A stretch of DNA of 64,000 nt from Pseudopyrenochaeta lycopersici (GCA_003313425.1 NHZP01000011.1:930001-994000); one strand, 5' to 3'. Shown: positions 46,998 to 60,300, counted from the stretch's first letter. Translations and numbers: made by a program. Notes: generated by a model from the letters alone, not told the origin.

Positions 46998-47786
46998 GAT
47001 GGATATTTTTCAGTATTCTAATTTAGATCGAGAATATTCCAAAGTATTCTATGTAAAAGAAGATAGTAAAGATTGATCTGCTTTGGTTATTTGACTGCCC
47101 ACATCCACCCTCTCTTTATACCCTTCCATCTCGCCATGGCAATACGGCTCAAAGCAAGGTGGACGGTACTGCCTTGTTTGTCTAGAGTAGCCGTGTTGTG
47201 TTGATTGCCACGGGAGTCGCATATCGGCTGGGATGTTGGATACTCGGCTGTCGAAGTTGTGTGACTGGGTTGCCGGTTACACCGTCCACTGCAGCACACG
47301 ACATGGCTGCAACACGCGGGGTACAGTTGATCAGATGTCTTTACAGATCTGTAGCGTGTAGGTGTCATGTTGCATTAGTGTGATAGGATGGTTGTACGAC
47401 AAATACGGTTGTGATTGCGGCTCCGATGTGGACTATCCACTTGTCAGTACGGGATAGCATGGCGAATTATCAACGGGAAACGATCAAAAGTGATTGTTTG
47501 TTGTTGTTCGTGGCACACACGTTGGTAACGCGTCCTCAGAGCATCTTTGGTGAGGTACAACAGGCAAGTGAGGGAACAAAGGTATCAAGATCGACTCCCT
47601 TGCTGCTTGCTGGGAGTCCTAGTCTATTAAAACATAGCAATGTATGTGTACAAGCAAAACATACAGACGCGAGCTAGTGAGATGGTATCTTTCGCGCTTC
47701 CAATGACCCAAAACAAACAAAGCGATTAACGCCAAGCTGCGATGGCACATAATGCCTTGCCTCCACAACCGTAATGGTGGGCTCTG
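46998..47786. other. Intergenic region between secreted-protein and TMEM115-like genes
   Basis: Promoter of the secreted-protein gene and 3' flank of the membrane-protein gene. Only short open frames on both strands, none recognised. Confidence 0.45.
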
Positions 47787-48942
47787 CTAAGATGCAGGCC
47801 TCTCTGGCGCATCTGGTCGTTCAGGTTCGTAATTCGTCTCGCCCAACAGACTGGAGGGTCCAGAGGGCGAGGATGCCGCTGGTGCAGCAGTAGTTGGGAC
47901 CCGAGCCGAAGCGGCATGCAATCGCTGATCTAATGCTTTCAGAGCTAGAGCTCGTCTCCTCTCTGCCTCTGCGCGTGTTCCTGCCCCTCTTCCACCCCGG
48001 CTATTGGGGTTCATGATACTTGGGAGGCCGCCCTCGGCGCGAGCACTCGCCTGCTCATTGCCAGCGTCGATGTCTTGGGAAGAAAACGGCGTGCATACGT
48101 TGAGCGAAACCAGAGTGTTGTATATGCCTTCTGCCAAGGCGCCGATTGGGGTCTGGAGGGGTTCAGGGAAGAAGTGGGCAAAGGAGAAAGTGTCCGAAGC
48201 ATCGCCTTTGATAACAGATCCGTCGCCGGTGGCTGCTGATGAAAGCGAGGGACTGATGCGGAAGAAACGCAGGTAGATCCAGGCAGTCATGAAGCCAAAG
48301 TAGGCCAGGAACATGGCCGTCTCGGTGCCCAAGACAATACCAGATATTGTGTTGGCGAGCAGGAATATGGCGGGGAAGTGCTTGACGCGCATGCGAATGA
48401 GGCCCTTTGCGATGGCGACGGTGTGTTCAGGGACAAGCTGCTTGAAGGCGACGAGGAAGCCAGCCTGGATGGCAATGCCGCCAGAGATGGTGGTGTGGCT
48501 GGAGCATGTGAGCAGTGTATTCGGCAGGCGCAGAGTGTACGTACAGGGCAGTGCCTTTGCTAGTTAGGAGATAGCCGGCAATGTAGAGGAGGAAGGTCAA
48601 GATGTTCGGAATCATGGCGACGAACAGGATGAACTTGGTGAACTCGTGCGAGCCCCATGCGCGCTCCAGGTAGCGGCCGCCATAGAAGACGGTGAGGCCG
48701 GTGATGGCCAGGCCCAGGACGTTCTGCTCGACGACTGTGGCCAGGGCGAAGACCCACGGATACACGACCGAGGTGCCAGGGACGATGGTGAGGTAGGGCA
48801 CGCCGTTGCCCACGCCTATGAGGGGCTTCTCCACCTTCTCCACCCAGCTCGAGTGCGGGCGCAGGGCGAAGTTGAGCAGGGTGAAGGCGACGACGGCAGC
48901 GAGCAGGCCCCGCGTCAAGGGCGGCAGGTTTATTCTGGCCAT
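47787..48942 (-). CDS. TMEM115-like Golgi membrane protein (DUF1751, rhomboid-like)
   Basis: Members of this family are multi-span Golgi proteins with a rhomboid-like fold but no protease centre, tied to retrograde transport. Exons 48545-48942 and 47787-48498 with a 46-base GT-AG intron give 369 residues. The start MARINLPPLTRG leads into the first helix (LLAAVVAFTLLNFAL). Then follow LTIVPGTSVVYPWVFALATVV, the family block YGGRYLERAWGSHEFTKFIL, and GGIAIQAGFLVAFKQLVPEH. Further helices are FPAIFLLANTISGIVLG and LAYFGFMTAWIYLRFF. The cytosolic tail is disordered, with an Arg/Ala-rich part (RAEAERRRALALKALDQRL), and ends in Pro/Glu-rich sequence. The upstream frame is open but encoded by a GC-rich repeat, so the ATG at 48942 is preferred. 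Confidence 0.9.
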
Positions 48943-49349
48943 GGTGGGCGCATGCGCGAGCTTGGGGCGAAGGCGAGGCCGCAGGTGGGGGGTTGTCGGC
49001 AGGGCAGGCGGTAGGGCAGGCGGTAGGGCAGGCGGCTGGGCAGGCAGGAGGGCAGTCGCCTGGGGGAGCAGCAGAGAAGTCGATGTTGAGGCGGATGGGC
49101 CAAGCGCATGGTTCCGTGATGGGTCGGCTAGCGTGGCTCGCCTGCAGCAACCTGGGCGCCCGATCCCAGGCTTAGCCTCTCGAGCGTGCAGAGCCGTCAC
49201 GGCCATCCTCAGGCACCGCAACAGCCATCGATCGCTGCATCCACCATCCAGCCCGCACGCGCAACAACCCGCCGACGCGCCCGCACCCGCCGCCAGCCGC
49301 CCTCTCTCCACTGCTTCGCCCGGCGCAAGGCCCCGCCCGACAATGCGCC
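48943..49349. promoter_or_regulatory. Shared upstream region of TMEM115-like and Sif2-like genes
   Basis: A 407-base, GC-rich divergent promoter region with the 12-base tandem repeat. No TATA box is obvious. Confidence 0.5.
49002..49050. repeat. 12-base GC-rich tandem repeat (GGGCAGGCGGTA)
   Basis: Three near-perfect copies and a diverged fourth (GGGCAGGCGGCT, then GGGCAGGCAGGA) lie about 60 bases upstream of the TMEM115-like start, in its probable leader or promoter. Confidence 0.8.
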
Positions 49350-51274
49350 ATGGCGACGATATTATCGAGCAACATCGTCAACTATGTCGGTCCGTTCGCT
49401 TCCCCACACAAATCCTCCACGATGCGCACTGCTAACCCTCGCCCCCAGTCTGGCGCTATCTACAGGAAGCCGGCTTCGGTAATGCCGCCCTGCAGCTGTC
49501 GCGCTGCTGGATTCGCGACCCCGACACCCTCCCCTTTGCGAAGAACGTGGAGCCTCACACGCTCATCCGCCTGCTCCAAGACGGCATGTCCTTTGACCAG
49601 CTCCAGGCCGAAGCATGCAATGTGCGTGGCACCGCTCCTGCCCGACACCCCCCCGCGCTGACTGTGCCAGACTGAGCCGCGATACAACTTTGGCGCCGAC
49701 CACGGACGACCCTACTCGGTGCGCAACGGCGCCCTGTTGACCCTCGACAAAGGAATCCCCGCCCACGAGCTCGCCGCTGCAGCCAACGGCGCCGTGCAAG
49801 AGCCCCCGCCCAAGAAGGGCGTCAAGCGCAAGAAGGCGAAGCCCACAAATGGCGTCGAGCCGCGCCCCGAGCCTGAACTCAATGGCGACGCCATGGACGT
49901 CGAGCAGAACGGTGCAACCCACGTGACAAACAGCGTGAGGGCTGAGTCCGAGGCCATGGGCTCCGACGCAGAGTCGCCCACCGTCGCTGACATCCCTATA
50001 TCGACCCTTAGCATTGGCCAGGACGCCGAGATCCAGACCGAGGTCGTTGCCGATCTTACCCCAGAAACAGTCTTCATCCCCCGTCACAGCAACCTCGACC
50101 GGCTGGTTGAGCACACATCATGGGGCCCTTCAGAGTCGCCTGTACTGCTCGCTGCCGGCCGCTCTGTGCTCGAGGTCCACCTGGTCGACACAGAAGCCAA
50201 CAATGAGACCGTCCCGCCCGTCAGGACCGCAGCCGTCCACTTACCCGTGAGCAACTTTGTCATCACCGCCCTCTGCTGGCACTCTCACGGCGGCGAAATG
50301 ACCGTCTCGGCAAGAGAGCAGTGCTCCAACGAAGTCGGCGAGAAGATAATGAAGGACAAGCTCATCAAGCTCATTGATGGCGGCGACAAATACCAGGTCA
50401 TCTCATCCCAAGCCGGCCTCGTCAACACGCTGCGATGGAACGCCGAAAAAGAGCTACTCCTCTCCATCTCCACCGACGGAGAGAAGGGCTCCATCAAGGT
50501 CTGGAAGTCTGATAGTGATCCTATTCCCGCATGGTCCGAGTTTACCGATACAGCCATCTTCGATGCCCTCTGGATCAGCGACTCGGCGTTTGTCGTTTGC
50601 GGCATCGAGCTTTTCAAAATCTACGATGTCGGCGACTCATTGACGACCCAGCGAACCCTCGACACCCAGGTCACATGGGAAACCATCAAATACGACGCGT
50701 CTTCGGGCATTCTTGCTGCAATGGGCATGGAAGGCCAGACAAGCTACCTGGGAATTCTGCATCCGAATGACGCCATCAACTTGCAGACTCTCGTGTATCC
50801 AGATCAATACCTCACAGACCTGGATTTCCGCGTCAAATCAGCAGCCAACACCCTTACAAACGGATCTTCTGTACCCTCTGTTCTGCTCGCGACGAGTTCA
50901 ATGTCCGGGGCGGCGCGAGTATGGGACGCGAATGAACCCTTCAACTGCGTCAAGAAGTTGCCTACCACGGATGGCACCCAGGCGTTCAAGATTGCATTTT
51001 CGCCCGATGGCACGCTCCTAGCAGCAGCAGGTCCCGACGCCGTTACAGTGTGGGACGTAGAGAAGAGAGAAGTGCCGGTAGCATCGTGGCGCGCCAAAGA
51101 ATGGGCCAGCGATGAGTGGAATCCGGGTATAGACGGCGAGTTCAGCCTTGGCTGGCATCCTGACAGTTCAAGGCTGTCCATTGCCCTCGGAAATCAGGTA
51201 TGGTTCCGGGCTCTGCGACTCATTGCCCAACGCTAACGCTTTTGCAGATTGCGATAATTGCTGTTCCCAGGTAG
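49350..51274 (+). CDS. LisH/WD40 corepressor subunit, Sif2/TBL1-like
   Basis: Sif2 in yeast and TBL1 in animals are scaffold subunits of histone-deacetylase complexes (Set3C and SMRT/NCoR). Exons 49350-49389, 49449-49621, 49671-51197 and 51248-51274; GT-AG introns of 59, 49 and 50 bases; 588 residues. The LisH dimerisation motif spans the first intron: SSNIVNYV-VWRYLQEAGFGNAALQLS. A following helix is FAKNVEPHTLIRLLQDGMSF. After an acidic linker with a KKGVKRKKAK patch comes a WD40 propeller: LDRLVEHTSWGPSESPVLL, VISSQAGLVNTLRWN, SIKVWKSDS, AARVWDANE and VTVWDVEKREV. The last blade closes across intron 3 as ALGNQ-IAIIAVPR. Blades are more diverged than in TBL1, so Sif2-like is the safest name. 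Confidence 0.88.
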
Positions 51275-51865
51275 AGCCAGAACCCGTCCCAAGAGATGCA
51301 GATCACAGTATGCGAAGCCGTCACCACGTCGCGTGCAAACGTAAGGCCTGAATAGAGCATACGTCATGGCATGACAAGAGAAGACCAGATTCAAGAAGAA
51401 GAAGAATATACCACCAAAACAGCGCAAAGCGTTGTACAAACTGCCGTCCGCGGACACGAAATCACGAGGAGCGCGAGGCGGGGCGACTGTGGAGTCTGGG
51501 GTGGCGCTCTCTTCAATGCGGAGAGCAATTAGCTCTGATAGGCTGACAGTTCCGAGTGTACTTTTCCCGTGTGTCGAGCCCGGTCATGGCCCTGGTGCCA
51601 TGGCGCGCTACCCAATCCCAAACACTTCGGCAATTGTTCAAGAAGCCACCACGTCCTCTGAAAGTGAGGGGTGCGACACGGAATTGTGCGCGCACTCGCT
51701 TCATAAACACCCTGACGCGCCTGCGCAGCCAAAGTACATCTTTTACTCCTCTCCCCTATTCTTCAGTGTACAATACCTCAGTGTAGAGCGTAGCGTTTGG
51801 GTAGAGCAATAAGAATCGCGTACACTATATGAATCTTCCTTTGCCACTTTTCGTCTTCGTTTACC
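51275..51865. other. Intergenic region upstream of the monooxygenase
   Basis: 3' flank of the Sif2-like gene and promoter of the monooxygenase gene. A plus-strand frame of 126 codons at 51432-51812 has no domain and is taken as chance. Confidence 0.45.
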
Positions 51866-53884
51866 ATGTCGGCCATTCCCAATCTGCCCTCTGATACACC
51901 AGGAATCAATTCACAACCCGTCACCAATGGCATCTCCAGATCGCCTTTTAAACTCAACGACACACCGATAGAGAATCTTCGACCCCTGAAAGTAATTGTG
52001 ATTGGTGCTGGATACTCTGGTATTTACTGTGGTATTCGGATACCGGAAAGGTTGAGGAATGTGGAGCTGGTAATCTATGAGAAGAACGCTGGAGTCGGAG
52101 GGACGTGGTGGGAGAACCGGTGAGTTCTCGTCCTCTGGTCGACGGTGTTCTCTTTCAGATTCCTATGGAACACATGTTAAGTTAATGGACCGACAGATAC
52201 CTTGGTTGCGCTTGCGATGTCCCATGTCAGTGAAACTACAGCACTTGCTCTCTCGCAACCGCTAACATTTATCATTAGCACACTCATACCAGTATTCCTT
52301 CGAACCAAACCCGAATTGGTCGTCCGTCTATGCGCCTGCAGCGGAAATACAAGCATATCTCGAACGCGTCGCAAAGAAATTCTCTGCAGACAGATTCATC
52401 AAGCTGCGCCATGAGATCAAAGAATGTCGCTGGGATGACAAGACTGCGAAGTGGAATATCGTTGTGGAAAACTTAGCGACTGGCGAGACGATTAGAGATC
52501 AGTCTGATGTGCTCATTAGCGCGCGAGGCAACCTGAACAACCCTTCTTGGCCGGAGATAGACGGGCTAGACACGTTCAAGGGCGAGCTGATGCATTCTGC
52601 AATGTGGAATGAGAGGTACATTTCCACAGTCTACATTGCAATTAGGAAAGTGAGGCTAACAATAGCCACAGCTATGATTTCAAGAATAAGCGCATAGGTG
52701 TGATCGGTTCAGGTTCCTCGTCAATCCAGATTGTACCCTCGCTTCAACGCATCGCTGGAACGCAGGTCAGCACCTTTGTGCGGAGCAAAACGTGGATCTC
52801 GCCCTCCTTTGGACAGCAATTCTTCGATTCCTATGGATTCAAGGGTTCAGCTATCCCTGAAGAGCTACGCGATCGCTTTGCCAACGACCCGGAGTACTAC
52901 CACAAGTTTAGGCTCTCTGTTGAGGAAGATGGCAACGGCATACATGCAGTCACAATGAAAGGCACGCCCCTTCAGCTCGGAGCCAAAGACATGTTCTATG
53001 AACACATGAAGGCGCGGCTAGCTAGCAAGCCAGAGATTTTTGAAGCTCTCATTCCGTCCTTCTCACCTGGATGCCGCCGCTTGACTCCTGGACCAGGATA
53101 TCTGGAGGCCCTGACCCAACCAAATGTTGACTTTATTACTTCTCCAATAACACGCATCTCCGAGTCTGCCATTCATACCTCTGATGGGACCACGTATGAA
53201 ATTGATGCGCTTGTCTGCGCGACAGGCTTTAAATCTAGCGCCCCGCCTCCATTCCCACTGACTGGCGCCAATGGGCTTGCTCTCGCTGAGAAATGGGAAG
53301 GCCGCGCAGTCACATACCTGTCGCACTCTGTTGCCGGCTTCCCCAATCTCTTCAGCATGCTCGGACCCAACTCTGCCATTGGCTCTGGGTCACTGACCAA
53401 GATGATTGAAACCGTTGGTGACTATATTATCAAAGCGGTGCGAAAGATCCAGAAGGAAAACATCGCAGCCATGGTCGTCAAGGAAGAGCGCGAAAGAGAT
53501 TTCATCGAGTACGTCGATGCCTACTTTGAGGGCACCGTGTTTGCGGAGGAGTGTAGGAGTTGGTATAAGAACAAAGGGACTGGAGAGGTTGTTGGGCTTT
53601 GGCCGGGCTCTACTGTGCACTGCGTAGAGGCGATGAGGAGTCCTCGGTGGGAGGACTACGACTACACGTACGTTGCCGAACTCGAGGGCGCAGAAGCCGA
53701 TGGGCTTGGTGGAGCGGGTAAGGGCAGAGCGAATAGACTTGCGTGGTTGGGCAACGGATGGAGTGCTAAGCAACTGGAAGAGCAAGATCTGGCGTGGTAT
53801 TTATATCCAGAGTTCTTAGACAAGCCTTCTGCGCCGCTACCGGAGGAAAACAAGATGTATAGAATACGGCCTTTCTCATACTGA
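51866..53884 (+). CDS. FAD-dependent Baeyer-Villiger-type monooxygenase
   Basis: Inserts oxygen into ketones or oxidises heteroatoms, using FAD and NADPH. Exons 51866-52119, 52197-52225, 52279-52615 and 52672-53884; GT-AG introns of 77, 53 and 56 bases; 610 residues. The FAD Rossmann motif is GAGYSG at residues 47-52, followed by GVGGTWWENRYLGCACDVPS, the usual class B block. The BVMO-like fingerprint is FKGELMHSAMWNE (family pattern FxGxxxHxxxW). The NADPH Rossmann motif GSGSSSIQ follows, then the late motif VCATGF. Exon 2 is only 29 bases but is needed to restore RYLGCACDVPS. The protein is like steroid or fungal-metabolite monooxygenases; substrate unknown. No biosynthetic neighbours; the next gene is a peroxisomal transporter. 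Confidence 0.93.
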
Positions 53885-54315
53885 AAGATCGGCCATAGAG
53901 TAATTAGAAGCATTTTCCTATATCAACTTTCGTGCATGCTTGAAATGTGGTTTTATTTAGTCCGTCTGTACTGGCCCGTTATAATCACAAGCCAATCTGA
54001 AAGCTGGGGAAGATACTTTACCCAAAGTGGTTAGGCGCATTGTGGGGGAAGCCGAGGCTTCTGTTCACATGTCGCAGAGGAAGCTTTCCCGTCATCACCT
54101 TTCACAAGCTCGACTCGGATTTGAGCCTCAAAGCAGGAGGCGTGTAGTGCAGAGAGAGTGTCACGCAGCGGGTGCGCCACGAAACAAAATCTCACCTTAT
54201 CTAAACACATATCCAAAACCATCCACATTGCAACTGCCAGCCAACCATTCCACGCCTTGCATCATACACACCCATCGGCCTGCACCCACCCCCGAATGCC
54301 TCCCCCACGGTAACA
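53885..54315. promoter_or_regulatory. Upstream region of the ABCD transporter gene
   Basis: 3' flank of the monooxygenase and promoter of the transporter. Nothing distinctive was seen. Confidence 0.5.
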
Positions 54316-56590
54316 ATGGCCGTCCTGTCGAAACCGCTGTCGACGCGCCTCTCGAGCGCCAACATAAAATCCCTCATCAATGACTTCACAGCGCTGTACC
54401 TGCAGAACCGCACGCGCATCTCCCGCGCCGTGTACCTGACGCTCTTCGTCGCGCTGATAACCCGCATCCGGAATGCCATTGCCGAGCAAAAAGCAGCCTC
54501 GCTGCGGCGCAAAGCTTCCTCGCAGAGGCCTGGCACGGGCAAGGCCGACGGCGAGGCAACGGGCCGCAAGAAGGTGGAGTTGAATAGAGAGTTTTTCAAG
54601 AATCTGCTGCGCTTGCTGCGGATTTGCATACCCGGGTGGAAGAGCAAGGAGTTTCGGTTGATTATTGGGCATAGTGTTTTTCTGGTGCTGCGGACGATGA
54701 TTAGCTTGTATGTTGCGGAGTTGGACGGCAGTTTGGTGAGTGCGTTGGTGAGGGGGAAGGGGAGGGAGTTTTTGGTTGGCTTGGTGTGGTGGATGGGTGT
54801 TGCTGTGCCAGCGACGTTTACGAATTCTATGGTATGTCGACTTTTTAATTCTGTGTCGAGTGTTGGTGATGGGATAAAAGGAAGGTGGGAGGGACCAGAT
54901 GTGCTAACAAGGACAGCTCTCTTACCACCAGTGCAAACTCTCCCTCCAGTACAGGACACGCCTCACCAACTATATCCATTCGAAATATCTCTCGCAAATG
55001 ACCTTTTACACCCTCTCCGCCCTCGATGACCGCATCACAAACGCCGATCAACTCATCACCGTCGATGTGGCCAAGTTCTCAAACTCACTTGCTGAACTGT
55101 ACTCTAATCTCGCAAAACCTGTTCTCGACATCTTAATCTACAACTATTCGCTGTCCAGAAGCGTTGGCGGCGAGGGCCTATTCTTCATGTCACTTCTCGT
55201 TCAGGTGTCGGCGACCGTGATGAGGGCGCTGACACCGCCGTTTGGCAAGTATGTTGCAGATGAGGCAAGACTGGAGGGAGAGTTCAGGGCGAGCCATTCG
55301 AGGCTTATTGATTGGAGCGAGGAGGTTGCGCTCTATTCAGGACATGAGGCGGAGAAGGATACGCTGGACAAAGGCTACTTTACACTCATCAAGCATGTCA
55401 ACAGGATCTTACGGAGACGGTTTTATCACGGCGTCATGGAAGACTTTGTCATCAAGTACTTCTGGGGTGCGTTGGGATTACTACTCTGCAGTGTGCCTGT
55501 ATTTTTCAAGGTACCTGGCACGTCGATGAAGAGTATGGGAGATCGCACCGAGAGTACGTACTCAGTCTTAGTCCTTTGGGCTTGTGGATGAATGGTTTGC
55601 TAACATTCGACAGGCTTTGTGACAAATCGTCGCATGCTCCTCATGTCCTCGGATGCCTTTGGTCGCGTTATGTTCTCCTACAAAGAAATCACCGAACTCG
55701 CCGGCTACACATCGCGAGTGTCGACGCTCCTCGATGTGATTGACGACATTCAGGCTGGCCATTTTGAGAAGAAACTCGTCTCTTCTGCCGACACGGAAGA
55801 GAATGCTGCTGTACTACGCGGTCGCGGTGAAGTGACCGAGGGCGAGGACATCGAGTTCGTAGATGTGCCAATTGTGTCGCCAAACGGCGATGTCCTAGTC
55901 CGCGCCCTATCCTTTACCGTTAAGCCCGGCGGCCATCTCCTCATTGTTGGTCCCAATGGCTGCGGAAAATCAAGTCTCTTCCGAATTCTAGGTGGACTGT
56001 GGCCAGTGTATGGCGGGAAGGTGCGCAAACCGCCGTTCGAGGACATCTTCTACATTCCTCAACGACCGTATCTGTCAAGAGGAACTCTGCGTCAGCAAAT
56101 CATCTACCCAGATTCACTCCTCGACATGCGCACCAAGAACACCACAGACGCGGATCTCCTAGCCATCCTCGAGACACTCGAAATCGCCAATCTGATAGAC
56201 CGCCCGGGTGGCTTCGATGCCGAGCAACCCTGGGAAGATGTCCTCTCTGGCGGTCTGCAGCAGCGCGTTGCAGCCGCACGACTATTCTACCATCGTCCAC
56301 GGTACGCCATCCTGGACGAGTGCACCAGCTCCGTGACACTGGAGGTAGAGCGCGTCATGTACGAGGAGGCGAAGAGGCTAGGTATCACGCTCATGACTGT
56401 CTCCCACCGCAGGAGTTTGTGGAAGTATCACACGCGGATATTGCAGTTTGACGGCCAGGGTGGATTTTACTTTGGCGGCCTTGATGCGGAGCGCAGAGGC
56501 GCACTCGAGGACGAGAAGGAGGATATCGATCTGCAGCTGCGGGCCGTGCCAGAGATTGAGCAGAGGATTCGAGAGTTGATGTCTGAGTAG
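54316..56590 (+). CDS. Peroxisomal ABC half-transporter, ABCD family
   Basis: Imports long-chain acyl-CoA into peroxisomes for beta-oxidation, as a dimer (Pxa1/Pxa2 in yeast, ALDP in man). Exons 54316-54831, 54932-55553 and 55614-56590; GT-AG introns of 100 and 60 bases; 704 residues, the normal half-transporter length. The membrane domain has the ABCD-specific [13 protein letters not shown] and [18 protein letters not shown], and helix-rich stretches such as [15 protein letters not shown]. The ATPase domain has Walker [10 protein letters not shown] (about 492-500), Q-loop [16 protein letters not shown], signature LSGGLQQR (about 590) and Walker B YAILDE (about 610-615), then the switch His in [12 protein letters not shown]. 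All catalytic residues are intact. It fits Pxa2 (shorter half) better than Pxa1 by length. Confidence 0.95.
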
Positions 56591-57346
56591 ATTGAGCAAG
56601 ATGGTATAGGTTTTGTATCAGTACATTAATTTTCTGCTACTGCATGGATCGGGTGACTGCATGGTTTCGACATGATACATCATAGATGTTTAAATATCTA
56701 GGTACACTCTGTAAGCTTCTTCGAGTATTCAACTCTTTGTGCAGACCCAGATTGAGCCCACTGGATAACTTCATATTAGTGTTCTGTTATTTATTTTGCA
56801 GCAAGTAGCAGGCTATTAAAATCTGTTCAAGTCCCTCCATCGGGCTGTATGCTCATGCAGAGGATGGCGACGATATGCGTTTATTTGGTGAAAGACATGC
56901 TGGTAGCAAGAAGCCTTAGCGACGGACGCTCCCGCCTGCAGCCAATTGGCGCGAGCTGGCGTTTCCCGTGAACAGGCGTTTGTCCGATGCATCACCAATT
57001 GATCACCGAGCCATCACCGTGGACTTAGCGGCAGGAACCCTCTTCAGACGCGATATCTCTCCCTCGCCCTGTCTCTCTTCACTACAACCACACATCTTCG
57101 ATGCTTCCCAAGTGCAACCCCGCCATTGCACTGCTCGACGAGTACGACTTCTCTTCAATTGCTGGGCTGTAGCTGTTGCTCTGCCCCTCTCCTGCATTTG
57201 TGTTTTCACCTGCAAGCAATTGTATCTCAACCCATCTGCAGCAGCCCAACGCGTCGTGCCTGCTTGCATCGACTTCTTTACTTCCACCCGCAACGCCTGC
57301 CTTTCTCGGATTTCTCAAGAGTGCGGCTGGCTAGCATTCAGTCGCC
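56591..57346. promoter_or_regulatory. Upstream region of the dynactin gene
   Basis: 3' flank of the transporter gene and the promoter and leader of the dynactin gene. The last 300 bases are pyrimidine-rich, as common in fungal leaders. Open frames here are not supported. Confidence 0.45.
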
Positions 57347-60300
57347 ATGGAGTTCAGGGTTGGCCAAACGGTGGAAACTTCGACGCACCAGCACGGTGTC
57401 GTGAAGTACATTGGCCCCATCCACGTCTCAGATGGCATCTTCCTGGGCATCGAGCTGCCCTCAGCAACAGGCAAGAACGACGGCTCAGTACGCGGCGAGC
57501 GTTACTTTACTTGTGTTCCAGGACACGGCTTGTTTGTTAAAGAATCAAGCATTATCAACATTGTCTCTCAACCAGCTCCGCCCCCACCTGCAACTCCCAC
57601 CAAGACAGCAACACCTAGACCGAGACCGCCAGTTGCCGCACCCAGGCCGCGACCCTCGAGCGTTATTGCACCCAAACCCGCCGCACGTGCCTCAACCATC
57701 TCCAAGCGACAGTCAGTCGCACCTTCTACAACATACAACTCTCTACGTGCTCCTCTTCGTAAGCCGAGTATTACCAGCGCTCCTGCTGCACCCGCTGCGG
57801 AACCAAGCGTCCGACCATCTCAATCTGGCTCGAGACCAAGCTTATCCTCCACCACCTCGCACAGCACCTTGAAGTCGTCTACCAGGGATACCAACGTCGA
57901 AACACTACAGACCAAGATCCGACATCTTGAACGACAGCACACTGAAGGCCAGGAGCGTCTGAAAGAGCTGGCACAGATCAAAGACGAGCGAGACCGCTAC
58001 CACAACATTCTACAAAAGCTTCAAACCAAAATCCAGACCCAGCATGTCGAAGCACAAGAGTTGAAGGAGAATCTTAAGAATCTGCAAGAAGATAATGAGC
58101 GTCTTTTCAAGGTTCAGCAGGAGCACGAGGTGGACCTTGAGGATGCCCTGGTCGATAAAGAGATGGCGGAAGAGCGTGCGGATCAAGCCGAGGCCGAGAT
58201 TGAGTCTCTCCAGAAGCGTGTCGAGGAACGCGACCTAGAACTTGACATTCTCCGAGAAGAGGCCGAACTTTTTACCACAGAAATGTCCGAAGATCAAAAA
58301 CAAGAAGTCGGCTATTATCGCCTTCAACACGAGAATGACCGTCTACGTAACGCTCTGGTTGTCCTCAAAGAAATGACAGAGGAGAAAGAGCAGGATTTCA
58401 AGGCGACCATTTTGGGCTTGGAAGCGGATGCTTCACAACTGGAGGCTTACGAGAATGAGCATGCTGCATTACACGAACGTGTCACTCAATCGGATGCAAT
58501 CATTGAAGACCTAAAGCAGCGTTTGGATGCAGCGAATGAATGGGAAGACATGGTGGGCGAGCTTTCCAGCCAGAATCAAGACTTCCAAGATAGAATTGCG
58601 GAGCAAAACCTTGTGATTGAGGATCTCGAAAATCTGAGGGAGCTCAATGATGAACTCGAAATCCAGCACATCGAACAAGAGGCGGATCTGCGTGCCGAGC
58701 TTGAGGCTAAGGACCTTGAGCTTGCGGATCAACAGAAGAAGATCACAGAACAGCAAGCAAGCATCACTGAGCACGAATTCCTCGTGTCCAAATTCCGAGA
58801 TCTAGTTTTCGATTTGCAGTCGAGAATGACAGACGCGGAGTCTGAGCGTACTATGACCGAGGCGCAGGTCAAAGACACTGCCGGTCGTTTCAACGAGGTC
58901 ATGGATCTGAATAGAAGGCTTCGTGCTGCAAATGTCCACGCCACTACCAAGGAGATTGCATCCGAGCTCCGCATCCTGAAGGCAGATGAGGCAACGGAGC
59001 AGCTTAGCATGCAGAGCTTGTACTTGGAAGCTGGCCCTCGCGAGTTTGGTGCCAGCGAATCCATCCGCGCTTACTTCACAGCCAAGAGGATTACGTTTAA
59101 GACTTCACTAGAAAGCTCCCTTATCGTTAACCTTGACCGGCAACTGAGTTACAACGGGGGACTGGACGAAGCTTTGTCAAGACTCCTTTGCGTTGAGGCC
59201 GTATATCATCTAACAAACCTTGCAATTGGGACTACGCGCCTCTCGTCGGCAATGGCTGTCTCTACCCTACCGCAATTCGCCATGCTCGGACCGGCCTATG
59301 AAGAGCTGGTCGCTGTCGAGAAGACTGTGGATCAGGGCCTTGATGCTCTAAAAGCAGACGAGGTGAACTTTGCTGAGCTTGCAGCGTCTCTTGGACGTTC
59401 TGCCAGAATCCAGGAAAATGTCCTTGCGACACATCAAGAGGCTTTGGATCGCCTACCAGAAGATGAGACATCGTCGCGATTCCGATCAATATTGGCTAGT
59501 CTTGAATACTTGGATGCAACTTTTGCCGTCGTTAACACCATGCTACAATTTTTAGCTTCTAACAGCGAGGAGCTGGCGGAAGAAGCAAGCAACGTCCTGG
59601 AGCAGTTTGCCACCCCGTCAGCGACCTGCAAGGTAGCTTTGTTGGCAGCGCAGAAAGCCGTGAAAACGGTGAGCGCGCTGCGTCAGGACTCGCTGTACCC
59701 ACAATTCCCTGGAGGTCTCGATGACATCATCGAATACGATACAAATCTGGTCAAGGCCGCTCAGGAGGCATCTGAGTGGGCCCAGACTGCCGTCAAGGCG
59801 GTCAGCTTATCGTTTGATCAGGAGGCCGACTCTTGGCTACCAGGAGCCGAAGTTCGGAATCTCAAGCTCTTCTACTGGTCGAACCAGCTTTACTCACTAG
59901 AAACGGTAGTCTCCAGGCTCACCGGCTGGAACGAGCACGCCTCAGTGCTCATGAATAGCATCGAGATTGAGCACGGGCCTTCTCCATGGACACAGAAGGC
60001 CCAAGAAGTGGAAGCGGCGAGGAAGAAGAGCAACGAGGCTGCTATTCAGTTGCAAAATCTCACCGCCGAACATCGTGCCACAGTCTTGAAGATCCACGAG
60101 CGAGAGCAAGCCATCGCAACAAAGGAGCTCGAGATCGAGCATCTGGTTGCCAAGAACCGCGACATCGCAGCGAAGGCGGAAGATGTCGAGGCTCTACAAG
60201 CCGAACTTCAAAGGCGCCATGATAAGATTGTGGAGCTTGAAACGATTCGCAGAGCCCAGACGCTGGAAATGGACACACTCAGGGAGCGCGCCGCCCGCGC

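Noticed and set aside
48560..49150. Second long frame opposite or overlapping the TMEM115-like gene
   Set aside because: Out-of-frame reading of the GC-rich first exon; the other frame has the family motifs.
51866..56590. Functional pair of monooxygenase and peroxisomal transporter
   Set aside because: Same strand but separate promoters and general roles; adjacency alone does not show a joint pathway.
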